A stretch of 46,256 nt of DNA from Acidobacteriota bacterium (GTDB taxonomy: Bacteria; Acidobacteriota; UBA4820; DSQY01): contig JAKAKG010000116.1 of assembly GCA_021813555.1 (NCBI GenBank), positions 1 to 46,256 on the forward strand. Reading direction: 5' to 3'. The notes under the pieces were generated by a model, which searched no databases, was not told where the DNA came from, and was given only the letters and a program-made list of their open reading frames with translations. The translations under genes were made by a program, and so were the position numbers. The number at the start of each line of letters is the position of its first letter. The first letter of the stretch is position 1. Positions 37,530-46,256 of this stretch are shown in pieces.

Positions 37530-38507
37530 ATGGCCAAGGCTTTTGAGGAGCTTTTCCCTTCTGAGGAAACCTGCCACGAGCACCTGTTCCGCCTGCGGTG
37601 GCCGGAAGGGTTTCGCTGTCCCCGCTGCCAGGGCCAGAAAGCCTGGCGGGTCCACGGGGACCTCTACCGTTGTCAGCAGTGCGATCATCAAGCCTCCGTG
37701 ACCGCGGGGACCATTTTCCACGGCAGCAGGCGCCCCCTCCTCATGTGGTTCCGCGCCATGTGGTACGTGACGAACCAGCGCTTCGGGGTGAGCGCCCTTG
37801 GGCTCATGAAGGAGCTGGACCTGGGGAGCTACCACACGGCCTGGGCGTGGATGCAAAAGCTGCGGACCGCCATGGTCCGCCCAGGCCGGGACCGCCTGGC
37901 GGGGACCATCGAGGTGGGCCTCACTTACCTTGGGGCCCACAAGCCAGGCAAGCGGGGACGGGGGGCGAGCGGCAAGGTCCTGGTGGTCGTCGTGGTTCAG
38001 GACCTGGGGAACCGCATCGGGCGGATCCGCCTCCGGAGGATCCGCAACGCTTCGGCCGATAGTCTGGCCACGGTCATCTGCGAAGAGGTGGAACCGGGCA
38101 GCCGCGTGTTTACGGACGGCTGGAGGGCTTTCGGCGGATTGGCCGAGCTGGGATACAGGCACGTCGTCGTCCCCAAGGAGGGCGGACCGGGGGAAACGGC
38201 CCTCCCCCTCGTGAACCGGGTCGCCCACCTCATCGACCAGTGGCTGTTGAAATCTCACCAGGTGGCCGTTCGGCCGTCGTACCTGGACTATTACCTGGAC
38301 GAGTTCACGTTCCGCTTCAACCGAAGAACGTGGCGCTCCCGCGAATGGCTGTTCTTCGCCCTGATCCAACAGGCCGTGGCCGTTGCCCCTCTGCCCGCCA
38401 GCATGATGAACACGCCCAGGCCCCTGGCTCCCCCTCCGGACAAGGGCGCGGGACCGCCGAAACCGCCGCGGGCCCTCACGCCCGCGGGCGGGAAGAGGGG
38501 CGCCTAG
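37530..38507 (+). mobile_element. IS1595/ISXO2-type transposase ORF (likely catalytically degenerate)
   Basis: FRLRWPEGFRCPRCQGQKAWRVHGDLYRCQQCDHQASVTAGTIFHGSRRPLLMWFRAMWYV zinc-ribbon/ISXO2 N-terminus; FTDGWRAFGGLAELGYRHVVV; YLDEFTFRFNRR. First motif reads EVGLTYLGA. Alternative upstream start at 37503. Confidence 0.85.
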
Positions 38508-38640
38508 CCGACGGAGCCGGGCGCTCCATCGAAGAGCTCTCCCCGCGCGGCTCGGGATGCCGGGTTGCGCGCCCGCCCGAAGTTGCGGGACGCATACAGG
38601 GTGTATCAACCCACCTTTGCCTCCTTCCCTCTTGACAGCG

Positions 38641-38669
38641 TTGCAGTACCCCGAAGGCGGCCCTAAAGT
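38641..38669 (+). promoter_or_regulatory. Possible sigma70-type promoter for the rightward TauE module
   Basis: TTGCAG - 17 bp - TAAAGT, about 75 bp upstream of the ORF at 38743. Confidence 0.3.
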
Positions 38670-38742
38670 CACCTCAACGAAGGAGGGACGTGACAGGGGT
38701 CGTTCGGTGGCGGTTCGGCAGCCAATTTGGGGGGGAGGAGAC

Positions 38743-39297
38743 ATGCGCAGACCGAGGCTGAGGGCGGCTGTAAAGTTCTTTTTCTGGGCCGCGGCGACGT
38801 TGGTGGTATTCACCTACGCCATCCATTTTTACAGGTCCGGAAAGATGGTGCACTGGTACTACTACAAGGCCAAGGCCGACGGGTTCGCCGTCAACACCAA
38901 GACATTCGCGGACGCCTCGCCGGAGAAGCCCGCCTCGCTCGCGGTGGGCGACTTCAAAATCCTGGACGGCCTCAAAGCCACACCCGTCAAAGCGGGCGAC
39001 ATACTGCCCGCGGAGACCACGGGGGTCATCGACCTCCGAACCGTGGAGGACGGGAAGCGCGTTCGGCTCAGGGGCGACCGCCTCGACATTCTGGTCCCCT
39101 GGCAATTCAAGGAGGCCAAGGGCTTCAAATACAAGGATTCGTTCACGCACAAAAACATCAAGACGAACCCCGTCTCGGGGGTCTGGAACCTCGTGATGGT
39201 GGGCCTTATCGGCCTGTGCCTGGGCTACCTCGCGGAGGGCTTCACGGACTTCATCGGCCTGAAATTCAAGAAGATCGACCATACGGTCGGCCACTGA
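38743..39297 (+). CDS. Membrane protein of unknown function (N- and C-terminal TM segments), upstream of TauE
   Basis: 184 aa from ATG after GGGGGAGGAGAC; FFFWAAATLVVFTYAIHFY TM and VWNLVMVGLIGLCLGYLAEGFTDF TM; intervening soluble region. Confidence 0.7.
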   Translation: MRRPRLRAAVKFFFWAAATLVVFTYAIHFYRSGKMVHWYYYKAKADGFAVNTKTFADASPEKPASLAVGDFKILDGLKATPVKAGDILPAETTGVIDLRTVEDGKRVRLRGDRLDILVPWQFKEAKGFKYKDSFTHKNIKTNPVSGVWNLVMVGLIGLCLGYLAEGFTDFIGLKFKKIDHTVGH

Positions 39298-39312
39298 AGA
39301 GGGGGGGGCAAC

Positions 39313-40389
39313 ATGTTTGACTTTCTCATCGCTGGCATCCAAGCCCCGGCCTTCCTGCTCATCTTCACGGGCTTCACGGTGGGCGTCGTGGGCGGGTTCA
39401 TCGGCGTGGGCGGCGGTTACATGGTGACTCCCGCCCTGATCGTGTTCGGGTTCCCGGGGTACATGGCCTCGGGCATTGACATGACGCACATCGCGGGGAA
39501 GGGCATCGTCTCCACGGTGAGGCACAAGCAGCTCGGGAACATCGACTGGGTCCTGGCCCTGAGCATGGTGGCCGGAACCATGTTCGGCGTGGAGGAGGGA
39601 ATCCGCCTCCTGGGCTACTTCAAGCACCGCGGGCTCTCCACCGTGGCCCTCCTCACCGCCTCGGTCTTGCTCATGTTCACCCTCTTTCTCTACACCCTCT
39701 ACGAGACCCTGAAGTCGCACCGGCGCATGGAGCAAATGGCTCGGGACGGCCAGAGCATCGCCCGGGAGGTCATGACCTCCAAACTGCCCCAGATCTTCCA
39801 GGGGTTCGCCCTCGCGCCCATCGTCCGGTGCCGGACGGCCCGCGTCGTGGTGTCCATGTGGGTCATCGTCCTGGTCGGGGTCATCACCGGCGTCCTCGCG
39901 GGATTCCTGGGCGTGGGCGGCGGCTTTATCCGCGTCCCGGCCCTCGTGTACATCGTGGGTGCGTCCACCCACATCGCCGTGGGCACGGACCTGGTAGAGA
40001 TCGTCTTCTCCGGAGCCTACGGCTGCCTCCGCCATTCCATCGAGGGCAATGTGGACTTCATCGCCGTGATGTTCATGATCTGCGGCGCCATGTTCGGAGC
40101 GCAGGTGGGATCCATCGCCACGGCCTTCGTCCGGGGACCGGCCATCCGTTACATGCTCTCCTTCTCGCTGGCGCTGGCCACGCTGGGCGCCGGACTCCCG
40201 CTCGCGAACCTTCTCCTGGGCGGCAAGTTCAAGGTTCTCGTGGCCCTGTCGGTGATCATCACATTGGGCCAGATGTTCTTCCTGTGCCTGTTCATTTTCT
40301 CCTTGGTTTACTTCGCCTACCGCAACCGGCGCAACCGCTGGGTGCCCGAATGGGTGGCGCCGCTCCTGGTTCAGAACGTCACCGAGTGA
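39313..40389 (+). CDS. TauE/SafE-family permease
   Basis: FTVGVVGGFIGVGGGYMVTPALIVFGFPGYMASGIDMTHIAGKGIV and GVLAGFLGVGGGFIRVPALVYIVGASTHIAVGTDLVEI. Confidence 0.9.
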   Translation: MFDFLIAGIQAPAFLLIFTGFTVGVVGGFIGVGGGYMVTPALIVFGFPGYMASGIDMTHIAGKGIVSTVRHKQLGNIDWVLALSMVAGTMFGVEEGIRLLGYFKHRGLSTVALLTASVLLMFTLFLYTLYETLKSHRRMEQMARDGQSIAREVMTSKLPQIFQGFALAPIVRCRTARVVVSMWVIVLVGVITGVLAGFLGVGGGFIRVPALVYIVGASTHIAVGTDLVEIVFSGAYGCLRHSIEGNVDFIAVMFMICGAMFGAQVGSIATAFVRGPAIRYMLSFSLALATLGAGLPLANLLLGGKFKVLVALSVIITLGQMFFLCLFIFSLVYFAYRNRRNRWVPEWVAPLLVQNVTE

Positions 40390-40401
40390 GGGAGGACTGC
40401 C

Positions 40402-40509
40402 ATGAAAAAAGTGCTGGACAACATGTGGTCCTTCGTCTTCATCCTGCTCGCGATCTCCATGGGACTGTCCACCCTGGTGTTTTTCCTGTACATGCGCACC
40501 CTGGTGTAG
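40402..40509 (+). CDS. 35-aa single-pass membrane miniprotein (not in supplied ORF track)
   Basis: GGAGGAC-TGCC-ATG; MKKVLDNMWSFVFILLAISMGLSTLVFFLYMRTLV*; tightly spaced between TauE and the 67-aa ORF. Confidence 0.65.
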   Translation: MKKVLDNMWSFVFILLAISMGLSTLVFFLYMRTLV

Positions 40510-40518
40510 GAGGAGGCC

Positions 40519-40722
40519 GTGAAGAAACTATTCCAGGTATTCGCCAACTTGCTCCTCTACGGCTTTCTCTTGTTTTACGCCGTGGAATCGACGTTTTTGA
40601 AGCCGGACCCGTGGTTCGCCTTCGTCGTCTGGTTCCTCTTGTCCGTCGCGCTCCTCATTACGGTCACCCCAGGCCTCCACGCCCGCGGGATATCCCCGGG
40701 CGAATATCCTTATGAGGATTGA
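40519..40722 (+). CDS. 67-aa two-TM small membrane protein
   Basis: GTG start after AGGAGGAGG; KKLFQVFANLLLYGFLLFYAVESTFLKPDPWFAFVVWFLLSVALLITVTPGLHARGIS. Confidence 0.65.
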   Translation: MKKLFQVFANLLLYGFLLFYAVESTFLKPDPWFAFVVWFLLSVALLITVTPGLHARGISPGEYPYED

Positions 40723-41383
40723 GCTTCCGGAGACTCAGCCGGAGGTCGAAGCCCTGAGGGAAAAGCTGGCGAGCCTTGCGCGCCGGTTCGAGCTGGGCGA
40801 CGTGACGCCCAAGCGTTACGCCCGAGGCAGGCAAGACCTCCTGGCCTGCCTCGGGCGAGCCAAGATCGCCACGGTGAGGGAAGCCGGGGAGACGGTCCTC
40901 GCGGAACACCATTGGGTCGAGGGACACGCGCGGATTCCGGACTCCGTCTTGCGGGAGACCGCCCAGGTGGCGGAAAGCCTGTACGCCACGGACCGCCGCC
41001 TCTTCCGCTGGCGGTTCCAGGATCAGAGCGCCCCCAGCGCGGCCCTGGTGGACGGCGTGGAGGAAACCTTCGAAGACCGATGGTACAAAGATGTGGCATC
41101 CATGGACGTCCGGCGCCTTTACCGCTGGGGCGAAGCCCTGGCGGGGGCCGGCATCGGGGCGGCCGCCCTCCTGCTGGGCCGCCACCACGGCCTGACGGCC
41201 TACGTTCTCGCCGGAGTGGGCCTCTTCGGCATCCTGCACGCCCTCCTCATGCCCACCCGCTGGATCGCCGTCACGAGCCGAAGGGAGGGCGACGAGCCCT
41301 GGGCCGTCTACGCCGCCCGTACGAAAAGCGGGCGCGCCCTTCTGGAGGAGGTTGAGCGCAGAACCCGTTCCGAGCGAGGATGA
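40712..41383 (+). CDS. Membrane protein of unknown function
   Basis: 223 aa, start overlaps the preceding stop; hydrophobic GAGIGAAALLLGRHHGLTAYVLAGVGLFGILHALLM near the C-terminus. Confidence 0.55.
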   Translation: MRIELPETQPEVEALREKLASLARRFELGDVTPKRYARGRQDLLACLGRAKIATVREAGETVLAEHHWVEGHARIPDSVLRETAQVAESLYATDRRLFRWRFQDQSAPSAALVDGVEETFEDRWYKDVASMDVRRLYRWGEALAGAGIGAAALLLGRHHGLTAYVLAGVGLFGILHALLMPTRWIAVTSRREGDEPWAVYAARTKSGRALLEEVERRTRSERG

Positions 41384-41396
41384 ACCCGGAGAGCCC

Positions 41397-41801
41397 ATGC
41401 AGAAGCGCCGATCGGTCCTGCTGGTGGATGACGAAGCTCTTTTCCTGGCCGCCATGGCCAAGGTGCTGGGACGCCACGGCCTGGAGGTTCTCACGGCCCC
41501 CGGCGGCGGGGAAGCGCTGGCCCTCCTGGAGAGCGCGGATCCCGACGTCGTCGTACTGGACGTGAAGATGCCCGGCCTAGACGGGCTGGCCACGCTGAAG
41601 GAAATCAAACGGCGGCGCCCCCATGCTCCGGTCATCCTCCTGACGGGGCACGGCACGGTGGAGTCGGGGCAGGAGGCCTTGCGGCAGGGGGCCTTTGATA
41701 TGCAGACCAAACCCGTCAACGTGGCCAAGCTCCTGGACCTCATCGAGGAGGCCATCCGGTCCCGAGGGCTCGCCGAAGAAGCCGCCCGGAGGGAGGGTTA
41801 G
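41397..41801 (+). CDS. Single-domain response regulator (receiver)
   Basis: VLLVDDEALFLAAMAKVL, VVVLDVKMPGLDGLATLKEI, VILLTGHGTVESG, MQTKPVN. Confidence 0.9.
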   Translation: MQKRRSVLLVDDEALFLAAMAKVLGRHGLEVLTAPGGGEALALLESADPDVVVLDVKMPGLDGLATLKEIKRRRPHAPVILLTGHGTVESGQEALRQGAFDMQTKPVNVAKLLDLIEEAIRSRGLAEEAARREG

Positions 41802-41802
41802 G

Positions 41803-43473
41803 ATGATCGCCGCCGCCAAGCGCCGGCGCGCCACCCTCTACCGGCGGCTCCTGGAGAGCATGCTCCTCATGTGCCTGGTTCCCCTTTTCCTCGTGGGGGG
41901 AGCGGCCTACGTGCAGTTCCAGCGCTATGCCAGCAGGATGGTTCTGGATCAGCAGGAGCGCCTGGTCCTGAACCACAGGAACTTCATCGAGTCCTATCTG
42001 CGCGGGCGGAGCGCCGAGCTGGCGGCCATCGCCAACCAGTACACGCTGGAACAGCTCAGAAACGGGGAGCTGGAGCGAGCTTTCGCCGTGATCCAGCAGG
42101 GGGCTGGGATCTACACCGACATCGGCATGATCGATGACCGGGGAAACCACCTCAGGTACGTGGGCCCCTACAATCTTGAAGGCCGCAACTACAGCAGCGC
42201 CGAATGGTTCCTGAAACTCAGAACGCAGGACATGGTCATCAGCGACCTCTTCACGGGTTACCGGGCGGTCCCCCATTTTATCATCGCGGTGAAGCGCACC
42301 ACGCCCACGGGGTACTGGATCCTGCGCGCCAGCCTGAGCACCGACTACTTCAGCCAGCTCGTGGAGCGGATCCACGTGGGCAGCACGGGGGAGGCGTTCC
42401 TCCTGGACCGGCACGGGCTCTACCAGACCAAGACCCTCTTCGATAGCGCCCCCCTCCAGCCCTCTCATTTCCCTTTCCTTTCGCCCCATGAGGGAGTGCG
42501 CACGGTGGACCTGAACTTCAGAGGCCGGACGTTCTTGTGCTCGCACGTCTGGATCATGGGGGACCAATGGCTTCTTGTGTTTCGCCAGGAGCGGGCGGAG
42601 GCCTTCGCCCCGCTTCACCGCGCCCTCTGGACCTGGGCCCTCATCACCCTCGCCGCCCTGATCGTCGTCTCCCTGGCCACCTTCGCCATCGCCAGGAACC
42701 TCGTGGGCTTCGTGGCCCGGGCGGACGCCGAAAAAGAGAACCTTCACGCCCAGCTTCTGGCCAGCTCCAAGATGGCGGCCATCGGAGAGATGGCGGCGGG
42801 GGTCGCCCACGAGCTGAACAACCCTTTGGGCATCATCGAAACTCTCAGAACCTGGATCTTGGACCTGATGCCCGAGAAGGGCCCGGCCGAGGCGGATGTC
42901 CCCGAGGTCATCGATTCGGCCCGCAAGATCGGGGACCAGGTGGAGCGCTGCCGGCGCATCACCCACGACCTCCTGAAGTTTTCCAGGAGGGTCGAATCGG
43001 AGCGCACCCTCACGGACATCAACGCCCTCCTCGTGGAGATGCTTCAGATGGTGGAGCACCGGGCCAAAGCGGATAACGTGGCGTTTCATCTGGAGGCCGG
43101 GGCTCTCCCATCCATCGTCACCTCGCCGTCGAGGCTCCAGCAGATCATCCTGAACATCCTGAACAATGCCGTGGACGCCATGGAGGGCAGGGGCGGCACG
43201 GTTACGGTGCGCACGGGCATGAGGGGCGGCGCCGTGGAGATGGTTTTCAAGGACACGGGCTGCGGCATTCCGGAGGAAAACCTTCAGCGGATCTTCGAGC
43301 CTTTTTTTACGACCAAGCCCGTGGGAAAGGGGACGGGCCTGGGTCTCGCCGTCTGCTACGGGCTCGTCCAGCAGATGGGAGGTACCCTTGAGGTTCAGAG
43401 CCGGGTCGGTGCCGGCACCACCTTCACGCTGACCCTGCCCGCCACATCCGCCGAGCCCGGTGAGGCTCACTGA
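41803..43473 (+). CDS. dCache-type membrane sensor histidine kinase
   Basis: Two TM segments flanking a Cache-like sensor; HELNNPLGIIETLRTWILDL H-box; NILNNAVDAMEGRGG, DTGCGIPEENLQRIFEPFFTTKPVGKGTGLGLAVCYGLV. Confidence 0.92.
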   Translation: MIAAAKRRRATLYRRLLESMLLMCLVPLFLVGGAAYVQFQRYASRMVLDQQERLVLNHRNFIESYLRGRSAELAAIANQYTLEQLRNGELERAFAVIQQGAGIYTDIGMIDDRGNHLRYVGPYNLEGRNYSSAEWFLKLRTQDMVISDLFTGYRAVPHFIIAVKRTTPTGYWILRASLSTDYFSQLVERIHVGSTGEAFLLDRHGLYQTKTLFDSAPLQPSHFPFLSPHEGVRTVDLNFRGRTFLCSHVWIMGDQWLLVFRQERAEAFAPLHRALWTWALITLAALIVVSLATFAIARNLVGFVARADAEKENLHAQLLASSKMAAIGEMAAGVAHELNNPLGIIETLRTWILDLMPEKGPAEADVPEVIDSARKIGDQVERCRRITHDLLKFSRRVESERTLTDINALLVEMLQMVEHRAKADNVAFHLEAGALPSIVTSPSRLQQIILNILNNAVDAMEGRGGTVTVRTGMRGGAVEMVFKDTGCGIPEENLQRIFEPFFTTKPVGKGTGLGLAVCYGLVQQMGGTLEVQSRVGAGTTFTLTLPATSAEPGEAH

Positions 43474-43480
43474 GGGCGCC

Positions 43481-43885
43481 ATGGCCGAGGCCAGGATTCT
43501 CATCGTGGACGACGAGAAGGAGTTCCGGGATACCCTGGTGAAGCTCCTGGGCCGGAGGGGCTACGACGTCTCAACGGCCCAGGACGGGGCACAAGGTCTC
43601 CGCGTGGTGCTGCGAGGAGGCATCGACGTGGTCCTGCTCGACCTCAAGATGCCCGGCCTGAGCGGCATAGACACCCTCAGAGAATTCAAGCGAATTTCCC
43701 CTGGACTCGAGGTCATCATTCTCACGGGACACCTCCTCAAATCCACCGAGCAGGAGGGCATGACGCTGGGAGCCTTCGCCTACCTGACCAAACCTTGCAC
43801 CGTCGCGGAGCTGGTGCAGACCATCGAGGCGGCCCGCGCGGCGCGCGCCGCGGGTGAGCCCTCCGGCGAGGAGGGCCTATCTTGA
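43481..43885 (+). CDS. Single-domain response regulator (receiver)
   Basis: ILIVDDEKEFRDTLVKLL, VVLLDLKMPGLSGIDTLREF, VIILTGHLLKS, YLTKPCTV. Confidence 0.9.
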   Translation: MAEARILIVDDEKEFRDTLVKLLGRRGYDVSTAQDGAQGLRVVLRGGIDVVLLDLKMPGLSGIDTLREFKRISPGLEVIILTGHLLKSTEQEGMTLGAFAYLTKPCTVAELVQTIEAARAARAAGEPSGEEGLS

Positions 43886-46256
43886 GCGGGGGCGATCCGG
43901 GCGGCCGCGCCTCAGGCATCCCCGAGTCGCTCCGGCGTCTGGGTCGAGCCTTCCTCACGTTCCTGGAAATCATCGGGCTGAGACAGGAGCGGACGGCCGG
44001 CTTCGAATCCCGCCTGAGCCGGCTCAAGCTCAGATATTTTCACTTTCGGACGTTGCTCTCCGCCAACAACGACCTGCTCGAAGCCATCTCCGAGATGGAA
44101 GTGCGGCTCGCCTCCGACGCGCCCCTCACCCTCGACGAAGTCCGGCCCAGGGCCCTGGCAGCGCAGACCAGCGCCCACAGGATGGCCGCGAGCTTCTCCA
44201 CCCTGTCGGAGGGGGCGTATCCCGCCGTGGACACGGTCCTGGCGAACCTCCATCAGCGCATCGCGGGGTGCCTCCGGGGAGACGAAGCCGGCGAAAAGGC
44301 GCCCCTGGTGCTGCCTCTGGACCGGCTCGACCTGACTCACGCCTCGATCGTGGGGCACAAGATGGCGGCCCTGGGCGAGATCAAGAACAGACTCGGCCTT
44401 CCGGTGCCCGACGGATTCGCCATCACGACTTCAGCTTTCGAGCGGTCCATGGGCGCCGCGTGGCTCGGCGGCCCGAAGGGAGCCTCCCTCGAATCGGGAC
44501 CCGGGCACGCCGCGGCGCGGGACCACCTGCGGGACTCTCCTCTCCCGGAGGAGGTAGGCGCGGCGATCCACGAGGCATACGAAACCCTTGCGGGCGGACG
44601 GAAGCCTCGCGTGGCCATGCGCTCCAGCGCCCTCGACGAAGACCGGAGCGCCTCCTTCGCGGGGCAGTACCTCACCATCCTCAACGTGGGCGAAGAGGGC
44701 CTGGTCCCCGCCTACGGACGGATTCTGGAGAGCGCCTTCGAACCTGACGTCCTCTTTTACCGCCACATCCTCGGGTTCGACGATGACGACCCAGCCGTGG
44801 CCGTGGGCTGCATGGTCATGGTGGACGCGCTCGCCTCGGGCGTCGCCTTCTCCAAGGACCCGCAGAGTGATGCCACCGGCAGGGTCCTCATCCATGCGGC
44901 TTGGGGGCTCGGCCCCTCGGTGGCAGACGGCACGGTGAACCCTGACGTGTACTGGGTCGGACGGGAAGGAAGCCCCCCCTCGGTGGAGGTCCGGACCTCG
45001 CGCAAGACATGCCGCACCGTGGGTCTGGCGGGCGGCGGCGTGCAGGAGGAAGGGGTCCCTGAGGACCTCCAGTTCTCCACGCCCCTTTCCCGAAAGGAAA
45101 TCCTGACCCTCGCCGAGTGGACCCTGAAGCTGGAGGAACACTTCGGTTCCCCTCAAGACGTGGAATGGGCCATGGACCGCGACCGCCGCCTGTACCTTCT
45201 CCAAAGCCGGCCCAGCACCTCGGCGGCCCCTGGGGACACACAGGCGCCCCCCGTTGAAGGGGCCCCCATTCTCCTGGAAGGGGGGGATACGGCGGCCCCC
45301 GGCGCGGGCGCGGGCCCCGTGTTTATCCCCGATGCGGACGACGGGCTGGAGAACTTTCCGGCGGGGGGCGTCTTGGTGGTTCGGCATTCAAGCCCCAGAT
45401 ACGTTCGCGTCATGAAAACGGCCTCCGCCATAGTGGCCGACGTGGGGAGCGCCATCGGCCACATGGCGTCTCTGTCACGAGAACTGGGCATCCCCACGAT
45501 CGTGGGCGCGGAAGGAGCCACGTCCCTCCTGAAGCCGGGCGAGACGGTCACTGTCGATGCCACGAGGCGCCGCGTCTATGGGGGCCGGCTGGAGGCGCTC
45601 CTTGCCGTGGCCCGCCCCTCCCCGCCGCGCAGGCCCAGAAGCCGAACCCATCAGGCCATGGCGGAAGTAGCGCGGTACATCGTTCCCCTCACGCTCACGG
45701 ACCCGGCGGATCCGGGATTCACCCTGCGCAACTGCCGCTCCCTCCACGACCTGGCGCGCTACCTGCACGAAAAATCGTTCCAGGAGATGTTCGGCATCGG
45801 CCAGCTCGTGGGAGACGTGCGCCGCGAGACGCCCCTCCTCGACGTCTTTCTCCCCGTGGACCTCTACGTCATCGATCTCGGCGGAGGCCTTCAGGCAGAG
45901 CCGGGCGCACGCAAGGTGAAGCGGGGCCAGATCCGCTCCCTGCCCTTCGCGGCCCTGGTGGCGGGCATGCTCCACAAGGACATCCCCCGCTTCGGGCCTC
46001 GCGCCATGGACGCCAGGGGTTTTATGAGCGTGATGTTCCGCCAGGCCTTCGCGGGTCCGGACCGGGACGGAACGCTGCGCGATCCCAGCTATGCCATCGT
46101 CTCGGACAAGTACGTGAACCTCGCCACCCGCGTGGGGTTCCACTTCAGCGTCGTGGACGCCTACTGCACGGAAGCCCTCAACCAGAATTACATCACCTTC
46201 CGCTTCAAGGGGGGCGCGGCGGACAAGGTTCGCCGGATCCGCAGGGTGGCGGCCAT
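43882..46256 (+). CDS. PEP-synthase-like phosphotransferase (partial, runs off the window), paralog of 9065..11644
   Basis: Manual translation from TTG at 43882 (overlapping the preceding TGA): VGHKMAALGEIKNRLGLPVPDGFAITTSAFERS, AMRSSALDEDRSASFAGQYLTILNVG, FGSPQDVEWAMDRDRRLYLLQSRPS, VGSAIGHMASLSRELGIPTIVG; open to window end. Absent from the supplied track, which shows only competing frames. Confidence 0.85.
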   Translation, partial: MSGGDPGGRASGIPESLRRLGRAFLTFLEIIGLRQERTAGFESRLSRLKLRYFHFRTLLSANNDLLEAISEMEVRLASDAPLTLDEVRPRALAAQTSAHRMAASFSTLSEGAYPAVDTVLANLHQRIAGCLRGDEAGEKAPLVLPLDRLDLTHASIVGHKMAALGEIKNRLGLPVPDGFAITTSAFERSMGAAWLGGPKGASLESGPGHAAARDHLRDSPLPEEVGAAIHEAYETLAGGRKPRVAMRSSALDEDRSASFAGQYLTILNVGEEGLVPAYGRILESAFEPDVLFYRHILGFDDDDPAVAVGCMVMVDALASGVAFSKDPQSDATGRVLIHAAWGLGPSVADGTVNPDVYWVGREGSPPSVEVRTSRKTCRTVGLAGGGVQEEGVPEDLQFSTPLSRKEILTLAEWTLKLEEHFGSPQDVEWAMDRDRRLYLLQSRPSTSAAPGDTQAPPVEGAPILLEGGDTAAPGAGAGPVFIPDADDGLENFPAGGVLVVRHSSPRYVRVMKTASAIVADVGSAIGHMASLSRELGIPTIVGAEGATSLLKPGETVTVDATRRRVYGGRLEALLAVARPSPPRRPRSRTHQAMAEVARYIVPLTLTDPADPGFTLRNCRSLHDLARYLHEKSFQEMFGIGQLVGDVRRETPLLDVFLPVDLYVIDLGGGLQAEPGARKVKRGQIRSLPFAALVAGMLHKDIPRFGPRAMDARGFMSVMFRQAFAGPDRDGTLRDPSYAIVSDKYVNLATRVGFHFSVVDAYCTEALNQNYITFRFKGGAADKVRRIRRVAA

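Noticed and set aside
1-46256. tRNA or rRNA genes
   Set aside because: None recognised by eye; a tRNAscan-SE/Infernal run would be needed to exclude them formally.

Overview
High-GC bacterial window. On the minus strand, about 15.9-36.9 kb, lies an apparently complete dissimilatory sulfate-reduction island. In transcription order it reads aprB, aprA, a zinc-finger protein, a YkgJ-type protein, qmoABC, dsrAB, dsrD, a ferritin-like helical protein, a dsrL-like flavoprotein, dsrC, an RsbRD-N protein, dsrMKJOP, sat. A convergent CbiA-family gene is a candidate dsrN (siroheme amidase). Both flanks carry related, poorly characterised modules that combine TauE/SafE permeases, histidine kinases, receiver-only regulators and PEP-synthase-like phosphotransferases that appear to lack the PEP/pyruvate TIM barrel. 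The left flank also has four divergent cytidylate-kinase-like (Cytidylate_kin2-type) paralogs. Main hunt results: (1) the duplicated TauE/phosphotransfer modules bracketing the island; (2) a membrane protein whose DUF202-like motif (LAxxRTD) is expanded into about 23 uninterrupted heptads; (3) a shared, unassigned C-terminal domain in the two PEP-synthase-like proteins, one of which is missing from the supplied ORF track because it runs off the window; (4) an unlisted 35-aa membrane miniprotein; (5) structured intergenic inverted repeats within the sulfate island; (6) an IS1595-type transposase with its first catalytic motif altered. All calls come from reading the sequence and from family knowledge. 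No database search was run.
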